Below, piece after piece: positions 17,056 to 26,826 of a DNA stretch of 64,000 nt. The notes beneath the pieces were generated by a model. That model was given only the letters and a program-made list of their open reading frames with translations. It had not been told where the DNA came from and ran no database searches. Source of the DNA: Edaphobacter flagellatus (lineage in GTDB: Bacteria > Acidobacteriota > Terriglobia > Terriglobales > Acidobacteriaceae); contig NZ_CP073697.1 in the NCBI RefSeq assembly GCF_025264665.1, positions 3,329,501 through 3,393,500 on the forward strand, in the 5' to 3' direction. A program made the position numbers and the translations under genes. The stretch's first letter is position 1, and every line of letters starts with the position of its first letter.

Positions 17056-20000
17056 CTAATCTCCGGCAACTGTTTGCGGAGCTGAGCTAATGACCTTCTT
17101 CTCTGGCACAGTCTTAGCGAACTTCGCTCTCAGTCGATCGAAGAACAGGTAAACCACCGGGGTAGTGAACAGGGTCAGGCATTGTGAAACGATCAGTCCG
17201 CCGACGATCGTGATGCCCAGCGGGCGACGAAGCTCGCTTCCAGTTCCGCGCCCTAGGGCCAGAGGGAGTCCACCCAGCAGAGCAGCCATCGTAGTCATCA
17301 TGATGGGGCGGAAACGTAGCAAACAAGCCTGATAGATTGCATCAACCGGCTTTTTGCCCTCAATTCTCTCAGCTGCCAGCGCAAAATCGATCATCATGAT
17401 TGCATTTTTCTTCACGATACCGATCAGCAGAATAATGCCGATCATTGCAATCACGCTTAACTCCACCTTGAACAGCAATAGAGCTACGATGGCGCCGACA
17501 CCCGCCGAAGGCAACGTGGAAAGAATCGTCAGCGGATGAATGAAGCTTTCATACAGCATGCCAAGCACAATATACACAGCTATGAGTGCCAGCAGAATCA
17601 GTAACGGCTCGCTCGATAGCGAAGCCTGGAATGCCTGAGCAGTACCGGCAAAGCCGCCGCGGACTGACGTTGGCATTCCTATGTTAATGCGTGCCTGCTC
17701 GATGGCCGCTGTTGCCTGGCTCAACGAGGCACCAGGCGTAAGGTTGAAGCTTAGTGTCGCCGCGGGCATCTGCGATTGATGATTGACTGTCAATGGGATG
17801 CGTTGCGACTCGTAATGCGTAATTGCCGAGAGCGGAACCATCGCCCCCGTCGTGCTCTTCACGTAGATGTTCTTCAAAGAATCGGGGTCGCGTTGGTATT
17901 CCGGAGCAACCTCCATCACAACGTGATACTGGTTTAGTGGCCTGTATGTCGTCGAAACCTGTCTCTGCCCAAACGCGTCCGACAGAGTTGAATCAATCGT
18001 TAGCGGTGAGATGCCGAGTCTTGAAGCCGTATCGCGGTCGATCACTAACTGTGCTCGAAGCCCCTGGTCTTGCTGGTCCGTTGCAATATCCTTCAGCTCG
18101 GGCAATTTCTGCATCGCAACCATCAGTTTTGGAGCCCATTCGTCCAGATCCTTCAGATTGTCTGATGTAAGGGTGTACTGATACTGCGTCGCCGAACTGC
18201 GCCCGCCGATCCTCAGCTCCTGTTGAGACTGCAGATACAGTGTCGCTCCTGGAATGCCGGCAGTCCTTGGCCGCAAACGATTGATAATAACCTCGGCTGA
18301 ATCGCCGGTCTTCTGTCGTACCGCATCGTCCTTGAGAGCGATAAACATATTGCCTGAGTTCGACCCGCCACCACCTGGGCCGCCGCCGCCAACGAACGCC
18401 ATAACATTCTCGACCCCCGGGTCCTGTTGAACAATGGCTGCGAGTTGGACTACTTTTTGCTTCATCGCATCGAAGGAGACATCTTGCTGTCCGCGGATCA
18501 TTCCGCCAAGCCGCCCTGTATCTTGCTGCGGGAAGAAGCCCTTCGGTACGAGAATGTAGAGATAGACATTCAGCACGAAGGTGAGGATGGTGATCGTCAA
18601 TACGAGTCCTTGGTGTCGAAGAACCCACTGGAGGCCACGTTCATACTCTTCTGTAAGCCACTTCAGACCCTGTTCGCCCCAGCGGTAGAAAAGACCATGC
18701 TTGCGCTTATCATGCGATTCCAGGAACTTTGCGCTGAGCATTGGCGTCGTCGTCAGTGAAACCGCAAGCGATACCATAATCGCTGCCGAAAGCGTTACGG
18801 CGAACTCTCTGAAGAGTCGGCCTACGATTCCGCCCATGAGCAGAATGGGGATGAACACAGCAATCAGCGAGATGCTCATTGAGACCACCGTGAATCCGAT
18901 CTCACGAGAGCCGTCCATCGCAGCCTGGAACGGCGTTTTTCCGCTCTCAAGATGTCGCGAGATATTTTCGATGACCACGATGGCATCATCAACGACGAAG
19001 CCCGTTGAGATAGTCAGAGCCATCAAGCTCAGATTGTCCAGTGTGTATCCCAGCAGATACATGACACCGAAGGTTCCGAGCAAACTTAATGGCACAGAAA
19101 CGCTCGGAATCAATGTTGAGCGGACCTCACGCAGGAAGACGAAGACCACCATGATGACCAGCAGGATCGAGATCACCAATGTTTTCGTAACGTCCTTGAC
19201 TGAGGCTCGGATCGTCGTTGTCCGATCCAACACAACGTCAAGCCGAATCGCAGGGGGGATCGATGCCTGCAACGTCGGTAACAGCTTCAGAACACTGTCG
19301 ACCGTTTCAATGACATTCGCCGTCGAAGTCTTGAAGACGATCACCAGAATGGATGGCTTGCCGTTGAAGGTGCCACCTGTGTGGATGTCTTCGACCGAAT
19401 CAATAACCTGAGCTACATCCTGAATGCGTACAACACTCGTACCAGCTGTTGCCGTTTGCAACGCAGTAGCAGTCGGACTGCTCGACGTATTACTCGCTGT
19501 CGTCGAGTTCGCACTACTTATAGCGCTTTGCAGGGACGCGGGCAGTCCATTGGATGCTGCTGCACTGCTTACTGGACCGCGGCCAGTCGAAACAATAAGA
19601 GGCGCATAGGCAGCAGCGCCAAAGAGCTGATCTGTCGTGCTGATGCTCCATCGTTGCGTATCGTTCTGCAGATATCCCTTCGGCTGGTTGACATTGATCG
19701 TTCCAAGGGCCGCCCGCAAAGCTTCAAGACCCAACCCATAGTTGGATAACTGAGTAGGGTTCGCCTCAATCCGGACAGCTGGTTTAGCGCTGCCGCCGCA
19801 GAAGGTCTGCCCAACACCTTCAACCTGCGCGATCTTCTGGGCCAGAATGCTGTCGCATGCATCGTAAATCTGCGGTACGGAGAGCGTATCGGACGTGAGC
19901 GCCAAAATCAGAATCGGCGAATCGGCCGGATTGATCTTTCGATAACTGGGATTCTGTGGAAGATTCGACGGAAGCTGGCTGCGCGCAGCATTGATAGCTG

Positions 20001-20415
20001 CCTGTACGTCACGCGCAGCACCGTTCACATCGCGGCTCAGATCGAACTGCAGTGTAATCGAGCCATTGCCAAGCCCTGAACTCGATGTCATCTCATTGAC
20101 ACCGGCGATGCGTGAAAACTGTCGCTCCAATGGAGTCACAATCGCCGAAGCCACTGTCTCTGGGTCAGCTCCGGGAAGTCCGGCGCCAACCGAGATGACC
20201 GGAAACTCAACCTGCGGAAGGCTCGCTACCGGCAGCATTTTGTAAGCGACTGCACCCGCGAGAATGATCGCCACCGAAAGCAATGTTGTAGCTACTGGAC
20301 GCTTGATAAATGGCGCAGAGAAGTGTGCTCCGCCTGCCTTCGATAAACTCAGAGCCTCTTTGCGAGCCTCGTTCAGGCTGTGATTTTCACCCGGTTTGTG
20401 ATAGATGTCGGCCAT
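17056..20415 (-). CDS. mdtC: RND efflux transporter, MdtC/MuxC-like inner-membrane subunit
   Basis: 1119 residues, slightly long for the HAE-1 RND family (~1040). Twelve membrane helices and two large periplasmic loops are evident. The TM4 proton-relay aspartates are present in [34 protein letters not shown] and the C-terminal [34 protein letters not shown] match the family. A Ser/Thr/Ala/Asn-rich insertion (about residues 280-325) sits in the first periplasmic domain and is absent from its paralogue. An N-terminal cytoplasmic extension of about 38 residues is also present. Its ATG overlaps the stop of the upstream RND gene by one base (TGATG), so translation is coupled. It probably forms a heterotrimer with the MdtB-like subunit and exports amphiphilic compounds or drugs through TolC. 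Confidence 0.93.
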   Translation of the reverse strand: MADIYHKPGENHSLNEARKEALSLSKAGGAHFSAPFIKRPVATTLLSVAIILAGAVAYKMLPVASLPQVEFPVISVGAGLPGADPETVASAIVTPLERQFSRIAGVNEMTSSSGLGNGSITLQFDLSRDVNGAARDVQAAINAARSQLPSNLPQNPSYRKINPADSPILILALTSDTLSVPQIYDACDSILAQKIAQVEGVGQTFCGGSAKPAVRIEANPTQLSNYGLGLEALRAALGTINVNQPKGYLQNDTQRWSISTTDQLFGAAAYAPLIVSTGRGPVSSAAASNGLPASLQSAISSANSTTASNTSSSPTATALQTATAGTSVVRIQDVAQVIDSVEDIHTGGTFNGKPSILVIVFKTSTANVIETVDSVLKLLPTLQASIPPAIRLDVVLDRTTTIRASVKDVTKTLVISILLVIMVVFVFLREVRSTLIPSVSVPLSLLGTFGVMYLLGYTLDNLSLMALTISTGFVVDDAIVVIENISRHLESGKTPFQAAMDGSREIGFTVVSMSISLIAVFIPILLMGGIVGRLFREFAVTLSAAIMVSLAVSLTTTPMLSAKFLESHDKRKHGLFYRWGEQGLKWLTEEYERGLQWVLRHQGLVLTITILTFVLNVYLYILVPKGFFPQQDTGRLGGMIRGQQDVSFDAMKQKVVQLAAIVQQDPGVENVMAFVGGGGPGGGGSNSGNMFIALKDDAVRQKTGDSAEVIINRLRPRTAGIPGATLYLQSQQELRIGGRSSATQYQYTLTSDNLKDLDEWAPKLMVAMQKLPELKDIATDQQDQGLRAQLVIDRDTASRLGISPLTIDSTLSDAFGQRQVSTTYRPLNQYHVVMEVAPEYQRDPDSLKNIYVKSTTGAMVPLSAITHYESQRIPLTVNHQSQMPAATLSFNLTPGASLSQATAAIEQARINIGMPTSVRGGFAGTAQAFQASLSSEPLLILLALIAVYIVLGMLYESFIHPLTILSTLPSAGVGAIVALLLFKVELSVIAMIGIILLIGIVKKNAIMMIDFALAAERIEGKKPVDAIYQACLLRFRPIMMTTMAALLGGLPLALGRGTGSELRRPLGITIVGGLIVSQCLTLFTTPVVYLFFDRLRAKFAKTVPEKKVISSAPQTVAGD

Positions 20416-23400
20416 CAGTCTGCGCTCACCGCGTGCTCATGCGCTCGGAGCTCTGCATCTGCTTCTTTGGTGTGCAGATACTTCCGTCCAATGCGGTCAA
20501 AGAATAAGTAGACGACTGGAGTTGTAAATAATGTCAGTACCTGCGAAACAATCAGGCCGCCGACGATGGCAATACCTAGCGGACGGCGCAACTCGCTTCC
20601 CGTACCCGTGCCCATCGCTAGTGGTAATCCACCCAGCAACGCTGCCATCGTCGTCATCATGATCGGGCGGAAGCGCAATAGGCAAGCCTGATAAATAGCC
20701 TCCTCTGGCTCCATATCATGCTCGCGCTCCGCTTCGAGAGCGAAGTCGATCATCATAATGGCATTCTTTTTCACGATACCGATCAACAGGATGATGCCAA
20801 TCAATGCGATAACACTCAGGTTGACATGGAAAAGCAACAACGCCAGAATCGCGCCTACACCTGCTGACGGTAATGTCGAGAGAATAGTGATCGGGTGAAT
20901 GTAGCTCTCGTACAGCACGCCGAGAACAATATACACAACGATGAGCGCGGCAAGAATCAGCAGAGGCTCGTTAGTGAGCGATGCCTCGAATGCTCGCGCC
21001 GTACCTTGAAACTCTGCATTAACGCTCGGAGGAAGATTCAACTCTTGCTTCGCTTTGTTGATTGCCGCTACCGCATCGCCGATCGACTTCCCAGGAGCCA
21101 GGTTGAACGAGATCGTTACAGCAGGGAACTGTCCCTGGCGATTGATGGCAAGGGACGTTCTTCGCTCTTCAAAATGTGTGAAAGCGGACAGCGGAACCTG
21201 TGTGTTGTTTGAACTCTTCACATAGATGTTGTCCAGTGAAGTTGGTGTCGTCTGAAATTTAGGAGCGACCTCGAGCACAACGTGATATTGGTTCAGTTGT
21301 GTGAAGATGGTCGAAACCTGTCGCTGTCCGAAGGCGTCGTCCAGCGTGTCGTCAATGTTTTGCGGAGTGATACCCAAACGCGACGCTGTATCGCGGTCGA
21401 TCACCAGATGCGCTTCCAGTCCTTCCAGTTGTTGGTCGCTGGCAACATCCGTCAGTTCAGGAAGCTGAGATAGCTTCTCCACCATACGATTCGTCGTTGA
21501 GGCAAGCTCCGTTGCGTTCGCGTCTTCCAGCGAGTATTGGTACTGTGTGCGGCTTACGCGATCTTCGACGGTCAGGTCTTGCAGTGGTTGCAGATAGCAC
21601 TGAATACCGTCAACCCGCTTCAATTTCTGGTTCAGGCGCTGAATAATATCCGTTGCGGAATTAGTGCGCTGTTCGCGATCGCGAAGATTAATCTGAATGC
21701 GTCCGCTATTGAGTGTCGAGTTTGTTCCATCGATACCGATGAATGAAGAGACGCTCTCAACGTCCGGATCCTCCAAAATAGCGCGAGCAAGTTGTTGCTG
21801 CTTTGTACTCATCGCCTGGAAACTGATCGTTTGGGGGCCCTCGGTGATTCCCAGCAAAACGCCTGTATCCTGCACAGGGAAGAAGCCCTTCGGTACGACA
21901 ATGTAGAGATAGATCGTGAGAATGAACGTAGCCAGCGTCACCAGCAGCGTCAACGTCTGGTGGCGCAATACCCAGCGCACACCGACCGCATATTTTGCGA
22001 TGACATACTCGAAAAACTCTTCGCTCTTACGGTAAAAAGCATTCTGCTCGCTCTCGGGCGTGTGCTTCAGCAGCTTGGCGCACATCATCGGCGTCAGCGT
22101 CAGCGAAACAATAGCCGAAACCAGAATCGTCACCGATAGCGTGACCGCAAATTCACGGAAGAGACGTCCAACGATATCGCCCATAAACAGCAACGGAATC
22201 AGCACTGCAATCAGCGAGATCGTCAGCGAGAGAATAGTGAAGCCGATCTGTTCGGATCCCTTTAGCGAGGCCGTCAGCGCATCATCGCCCTCCTCGAGAT
22301 AGCGTGAGATGTTTTCGATCATCACAATGGCGTCGTCGACAACGAATCCCGTCGAAATCGTCAACGCCATCAGGCTTAGGTTATTCAGGCTGTATCCCAG
22401 CAGATACATTACCCCGAAAGTGCCGACGATTGAGAGAGGAACAGCGATCGACGGAATGATCGTGGCGGCAATCGACCTGAGAAAAAGGAAGATCACCATG
22501 ACGACCAGAGCGATCGTTAGCATCAGCTCGAACTGCACGTCCTTCACCGAGGCCCGTATGGTGTTCGTTCTATCGGTCAGTACCTCGAGCGTGACAGTAG
22601 CTGGCAACGAAGAGCGCAACTGCGGTAACAGTTTTTGAACTTCGTCGACGACGCCAATGATATTGGCGCCCGGCTGGCGCTGAATATTGATGATGACGGC
22701 AGGTTTGAGCTCCAGATCTCGAGCAGGTACAACATTGCCTTTTTCGTCCTTACCTTCGGGACGGGCCGACGTTCCCATCCACGCTGCCTGATATAGATTT
22801 TCTGCACTGTCCACAGCATTGGCGACGTCGGAGAGTCGCACCGGCGAGCCATTACGGTAAGCAATAATGACCGCGTTGTAATCGGCCGCTGTCTGTATCT
22901 GATCGTTCGCGCCGATGGTATAGGACTGATGCGAGCCATTCAGCGTACCCTTGGCCTGATCGACGTTCGCAGTGCCCAGCGCGCTGCGCATATCTTCAAG
23001 GCTCAGGCCATAATTGGCCATCGCCGTTGGATTCGCCTGAATACGGACAGCGGGCTTCTGGCCGCCGTTGATGGAAACCAGACCAACGCCTGAGAGCTGC
23101 GAAATCTTCTGCGCCAGAATGGTGTCGGCAATATCCTCCACTTTCGACATCGGTAGTGAAGGACTGGTCAGTGCCAGCGTCAGGATCGGAGCATCAGCCG
23201 GGTTGACCTTGCTGTAGACCGGCGGATTCGGTAGGTCTTTCGGCAGGTAGCTGAAAGCTGCATTGATGGCAGCTTGAACATCCTGCTGTGCAATATCGAT
23301 TGATTCAGCCAGATCAAACTGCAGTGTAATGACGCTACCGCCGCCTGAGCTGCTCGATGTCATCTGCGTCAGACCCGGAATCTGGCCAAATTGCCTCTCC

Positions 23401-23600
23401 AGAGGGGCTGTTACGGACGATGCCATGACCTCCGGGCTGGCCCCTGGATAGAAAGTCATTACCTGAATAGTCGGGTAATCGACCTGCGGAAGAGCCGAGA
23501 CGGGAAGCTGAAGATAAGCGACCCAGCCGGCAAGCAAAATGGCCACCATCAAAAGCGAGGTGGCCACAGGCCGCAGAATAAATGGCCTGGATGGACTCAT
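20415..23600 (-). CDS. mdtB: RND efflux transporter, MdtB/MuxB-like inner-membrane subunit
   Basis: 1061 residues of the HAE-1 RND type, clearly paralogous to the following gene across the full length. The TM4 motif [26 protein letters not shown] and [18 protein letters not shown] are all present. The N-terminus has a hydrophobic helix followed by [20 protein letters not shown], as in porter-domain entry segments. It has its own insertion near residues 275-297 (charged, [17 protein letters not shown]), at nearly the same site where the paralogue carries its Ser/Thr-rich insertion. Start codon and upstream stop overlap as ATGA. Two tandem RND genes after one adaptor is the MdtABC/MuxABC arrangement. 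No outer-membrane channel gene lies in the operon. Confidence 0.93.
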   Translation of the reverse strand: MSPSRPFILRPVATSLLMVAILLAGWVAYLQLPVSALPQVDYPTIQVMTFYPGASPEVMASSVTAPLERQFGQIPGLTQMTSSSSGGGSVITLQFDLAESIDIAQQDVQAAINAAFSYLPKDLPNPPVYSKVNPADAPILTLALTSPSLPMSKVEDIADTILAQKISQLSGVGLVSINGGQKPAVRIQANPTAMANYGLSLEDMRSALGTANVDQAKGTLNGSHQSYTIGANDQIQTAADYNAVIIAYRNGSPVRLSDVANAVDSAENLYQAAWMGTSARPEGKDEKGNVVPARDLELKPAVIINIQRQPGANIIGVVDEVQKLLPQLRSSLPATVTLEVLTDRTNTIRASVKDVQFELMLTIALVVMVIFLFLRSIAATIIPSIAVPLSIVGTFGVMYLLGYSLNNLSLMALTISTGFVVDDAIVMIENISRYLEEGDDALTASLKGSEQIGFTILSLTISLIAVLIPLLFMGDIVGRLFREFAVTLSVTILVSAIVSLTLTPMMCAKLLKHTPESEQNAFYRKSEEFFEYVIAKYAVGVRWVLRHQTLTLLVTLATFILTIYLYIVVPKGFFPVQDTGVLLGITEGPQTISFQAMSTKQQQLARAILEDPDVESVSSFIGIDGTNSTLNSGRIQINLRDREQRTNSATDIIQRLNQKLKRVDGIQCYLQPLQDLTVEDRVSRTQYQYSLEDANATELASTTNRMVEKLSQLPELTDVASDQQLEGLEAHLVIDRDTASRLGITPQNIDDTLDDAFGQRQVSTIFTQLNQYHVVLEVAPKFQTTPTSLDNIYVKSSNNTQVPLSAFTHFEERRTSLAINRQGQFPAVTISFNLAPGKSIGDAVAAINKAKQELNLPPSVNAEFQGTARAFEASLTNEPLLILAALIVVYIVLGVLYESYIHPITILSTLPSAGVGAILALLLFHVNLSVIALIGIILLIGIVKKNAIMMIDFALEAEREHDMEPEEAIYQACLLRFRPIMMTTMAALLGGLPLAMGTGTGSELRRPLGIAIVGGLIVSQVLTLFTTPVVYLFFDRIGRKYLHTKEADAELRAHEHAVSAD

Positions 23601-25102
23601 GGTTGCTGGCCTCCACTATGGCCCTGACCCTGCGGTTTCGGCTGGGTATTGGTTTCTTGGGCATCCGAAGTCACCACGCCTGTTGCGGCGCGGTTCGGAT
23701 TCACGGGTTTTGGACCATTAGGATTCGATGACTGTCGCGGGATTACACGGCTACCGTTGCGAAGCTTCTCCTGTCCGTCCACGACGACGACCTCGCCAGC
23801 CGACACGCCGCTCGAAAGAATAATTTGCGAGCCTTCCGTCAGATCCACTTTGACTGTACGTACTTCAACATAATGCGGGGGTTGATTTTGTCCACCATGA
23901 CCAGGACCTGCTGCGGCTTGCGGAGTACCAGCCCCACCCTGCGATCCTTTACCCGCACTGTGTCCGTTTCCGTTGCCACCCTGTTGCCTTAATGAGGCGG
24001 GTGGCTCGCCATCCTTCACAACGTAAACATAGTTGCCCTGAGACCCGGACAATAGAGCCGCTGCCGGGATCACGATTGCATTCGGCCGCTGCTCAAGAAT
24101 CAAGCGGACGTTGACGAACTGATTCGGGAACAGAGCGCCATCCTTGTTGTCGAAGATGGCCTTGACCTTTACTGTTCCGGTGGTGGTGTCGATCTGGTTG
24201 TCTACTGTCAACATGGTCCCGGTTGCAAGGTGCGTCGTTCCTGAGCGGTCATACGCCTCAACCGGAAGCTTTTTGCCCTGCCGTACCAGGTCGAGCACAT
24301 CGGGAAGATGATCCTCGGGAAGAGTAAAGACGACAGCGATCGGCTGGAGTTGCGTTACGACCAGCAGCCCATTCGCGTCAGCTGCATGGACGATATTGCC
24401 GGGATCAACCAGACGAAGACCGACAACACCGTCGATAGGCGAGGTGATCTTCGTGTAATTCAGATTTACCTGCGCCGCCTGAATCGCGGCCTGGTCCGCC
24501 TGAATGGCTCCACTGGACTGTCCTGCCGCTGCCACCTGTGCCTGCGCGTTTTCGTTCGAGACCACTCCGGCCTGATAGAGCGCGGTATAGCGATTTGCCT
24601 GCGCCTGATCGTTAGCATGCTGGGCCTGATCTTTAGCCAGCTGACCCTTTGCTTGCGACAAAGTAGCTTGATAGGGTGCCGGATCGATCTCAGCCAGCAA
24701 CTGCCCCTTCTTGACTGCTTGTCCTTCACGTACGTTTACACGGATCAACTGGCCATCTACCCGCGACTTCACCGTAACCGTGTTGTACGCTGTCACCGTT
24801 CCTAGCTGCGTCAGGTAGATGGGCATGGTCTTCTGCTGTACCGCGAGGGTCTGGACCGGGGTTGGTCTGTCGAGCGCCGCTGCCATCTTCTGACTCTGGG
24901 CCGTCTGTTCCTCAGTATTCTTGCGGATCTTCCAGACTGCTGCGCCGACCGCTAAGGCGACTATCAGCAGGACGAGCCATTTGCGAAAGCCTAGCCCTGC
25001 GGGTTTCTCCGGCTCAGGCGAAGTAATGCGCCGTTCCGGCGCGGAAGGTGCGATGCGGGGTTCTTGTTCGCTGATGGGGGCTGACGACATGGGTGCGTTC
25101 AC
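23597..25102 (-). CDS. mdtA: RND periplasmic adaptor (membrane fusion protein), MdtA-like
   Basis: 501 residues. A cytoplasmic start rich in Pro and Glu is followed by one membrane anchor (about 43-60, [16 protein letters not shown]). Then come the lipoyl half-motifs ([30 protein letters not shown] and [20 protein letters not shown]), flanking a coiled-coil hairpin, and a beta-barrel ([12 protein letters not shown]). The membrane-proximal domain contains a Gly/Gln/His/Pro-rich stretch of about 40 residues, and the C-terminus a second Asn/Pro/Gln-rich tail; both look disordered. It bridges the RND pumps to a TolC-type channel. It is the first gene of the operon and is transcribed divergently from the HAD-UbiA gene. 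Confidence 0.93.
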   Translation of the reverse strand: MNAPMSSAPISEQEPRIAPSAPERRITSPEPEKPAGLGFRKWLVLLIVALAVGAAVWKIRKNTEEQTAQSQKMAAALDRPTPVQTLAVQQKTMPIYLTQLGTVTAYNTVTVKSRVDGQLIRVNVREGQAVKKGQLLAEIDPAPYQATLSQAKGQLAKDQAQHANDQAQANRYTALYQAGVVSNENAQAQVAAAGQSSGAIQADQAAIQAAQVNLNYTKITSPIDGVVGLRLVDPGNIVHAADANGLLVVTQLQPIAVVFTLPEDHLPDVLDLVRQGKKLPVEAYDRSGTTHLATGTMLTVDNQIDTTTGTVKVKAIFDNKDGALFPNQFVNVRLILEQRPNAIVIPAAALLSGSQGNYVYVVKDGEPPASLRQQGGNGNGHSAGKGSQGGAGTPQAAAGPGHGGQNQPPHYVEVRTVKVDLTEGSQIILSSGVSAGEVVVVDGQEKLRNGSRVIPRQSSNPNGPKPVNPNRAATGVVTSDAQETNTQPKPQGQGHSGGQQP

Positions 25103-25216
25103 CGGTGCTCTCAGTTGTTAACTAACCAGGCTGTTGATGAAATCTGTGAAACAGAGGATGTTACCGCTCGGAGGAAACATCAGAATAAATGATAATGACG
25201 GATAGAAGGTTGCGAA

Positions 25217-25262
25217 GGTTTCGTCGTTCCTTGCACTAAAACGACATAATATCGACGAAACC
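25217..25262. promoter_or_regulatory. Candidate operator: 10-bp inverted repeat in the efflux/HAD-UbiA divergent region
   Basis: GGTTTCGTCG at 25217-25226 is exactly repeated in inverse orientation at 25253-25262 (CGACGAAACC), with a 26-base spacer. The spacer holds TTGCAC and, at its right end, CATAAT, which could be part of a promoter for the plus-strand gene 45 bases downstream. The spacing suits a repressor dimer pair or an RNA hairpin. That it controls either gene is inference. Confidence 0.45.
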
Positions 25263-25305
25263 CACCGGTAGAAAGAACTTAACTCCCTAGGGAAGGAACA
25301 CAATT

Positions 25306-26796
25306 TTGGTTATCTCCGACACCGTGCTCGCGCCTGTCACCTCCCCGGTGCTTTGTGTTGACCTCGACGGCACGTTGGTCAAATCGGATACTCTTGTCGA
25401 TTCGACACTTGCCCTCGCACGCCAGCATCCTGCACTCCTGCTCAGGCTTCCGGGGTGGTTGATGGAAGGTAAGGCCTCTCTTAAGAAACACATAACAGCT
25501 TCCGTGTCACTGGATGTAGCCCATTTGCCCTACAACCGGGAACTTTTGCAATATCTCGAGCAGGAGCACGCAAAGGGGCGTCCTATCTATCTGGCTACAG
25601 CTGCAGACGAAGCGCTGGCCCGGCGCGTCGCCGACCATCTTGGTTTGTTTGACGGCGTTTTAGCCTCAGACGGAGCAAAGAATCTTGCAGGAAATAACAA
25701 ATTAGCCGCCTTTCAGCAGGCCTTTGGGGACAATTTCTGTTACATCGGCAATGCATCTCCTGACCTCCCGCTCCTGCGAAGCTGCCGCGAACCCATGGTG
25801 GCGAACCCGACTCCGGCATTGAGCGCAGCGTTGCGGAGGGCAAACGTCATCCCGGTTCGGACGTTTTCTGAGAAGACCTCTTCCTTGAAGGCCTGGTCAA
25901 AAGCGATCCGTATTCACCAGTGGGCCAAGAATATCCTTATTTTTCTGCCAGTTCTGCTGGCACATGCCCTGTCTCCGGCCCTGTTTGCAGCGGCGGGAAT
26001 GGCGGTCCTTTCTTTTGGGCTTTGTGCCTCAGCCACCTACATCGTGAACGATCTATTGGATATCGAGGCCGACCGTATCCATCCACGTAAACGCCGTCGA
26101 CCGTTTGCCTCTGGCGATCTCTCGGCAATCTCGGGCGTCGGCGTCATCGTTGCCTTCCTGATTGCCTCCATTGCTATTGCCATCGCGCTGCCCGCGGTAG
26201 TTGCGCACATCTCTCCAGCAAAAGCACTAGTCCGGCCATATCACTTTCTGGCCTGGCTGGCGATCTATGCCGTCACGACGCTGGCCTACTCGCTACGGCT
26301 CAAGCGTGCCGTACTGGTCGACGTCATCGTCCTCTCCGGTCTGTACACCATCCGAATCCTTGCGGGTTCGGCCGCAACGGGAGTTGATGTCTCTACGTGG
26401 CTTGCAAGCTTCAGTATCTTCTTTTTTCTCTCTCTGGCCTTCGTTAAGCGTTTCGCCGAGCTCGAAAACCTGCGTGAGCGGGGCGGGGTTATGTCCAAGG
26501 GGCGTGGCTATCACATCTCCGATGTAGAGCAGCTTCGTAGCTTCGGTTCTGCCTCCGGCTATGTTTCGGTCGCCGTCCTTACGCTCTATATCTCGAACCT
26601 CGATGCAGCCCAGCTCTACACGCACACCAAGCGCCTTTGGCTGCTGGTTCCCGTTCTATTGCTCTGGATCAGCCGTCTCTGGCTCCAGGCATCGCGCGGA
26701 GAACTTGATGAAGACCCGGTCGTCTACGCCATCACGGACCGCCGCAGCCTGCTCCTTGGGGCGGTCGTCCTATTGATTGTGCTCTCGGCTCTGTAA
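25306..26796 (+). CDS. HAD hydrolase-UbiA prenyltransferase fusion protein
   Basis: 496 residues from a TTG start with GGAAGGA nine bases upstream. Residues about 15-190 are a HAD-like phosphatase: nucleophile motif DLDGTLVKSD (Asp19 and Asp21), TAADE as motif II and GNASPDLPLL as the last motif. Residues about 205-496 are a UbiA-type membrane prenyltransferase with the prenyl-diphosphate/Mg motif NDLLDIEAD (248-256), followed by HPRKRRRPFASGDLS and several membrane helices. Such fusions are widespread in bacteria and often resemble decaprenyl-phosphate phosphoribosyl transferases. A plausible job is attaching a phospho-sugar to polyprenyl phosphate and removing a phosphate, but the substrate is not shown. 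A 30-base gap separates it from pheS. Confidence 0.82.
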   Translation: MVISDTVLAPVTSPVLCVDLDGTLVKSDTLVDSTLALARQHPALLLRLPGWLMEGKASLKKHITASVSLDVAHLPYNRELLQYLEQEHAKGRPIYLATAADEALARRVADHLGLFDGVLASDGAKNLAGNNKLAAFQQAFGDNFCYIGNASPDLPLLRSCREPMVANPTPALSAALRRANVIPVRTFSEKTSSLKAWSKAIRIHQWAKNILIFLPVLLAHALSPALFAAAGMAVLSFGLCASATYIVNDLLDIEADRIHPRKRRRPFASGDLSAISGVGVIVAFLIASIAIAIALPAVVAHISPAKALVRPYHFLAWLAIYAVTTLAYSLRLKRAVLVDVIVLSGLYTIRILAGSAATGVDVSTWLASFSIFFFLSLAFVKRFAELENLRERGGVMSKGRGYHISDVEQLRSFGSASGYVSVAVLTLYISNLDAAQLYTHTKRLWLLVPVLLLWISRLWLQASRGELDEDPVVYAITDRRSLLLGAVVLLIVLSAL

Positions 26797-26826
26797 TGAC
26801 GCATCTCATTTATCCTGAAGCAGACA

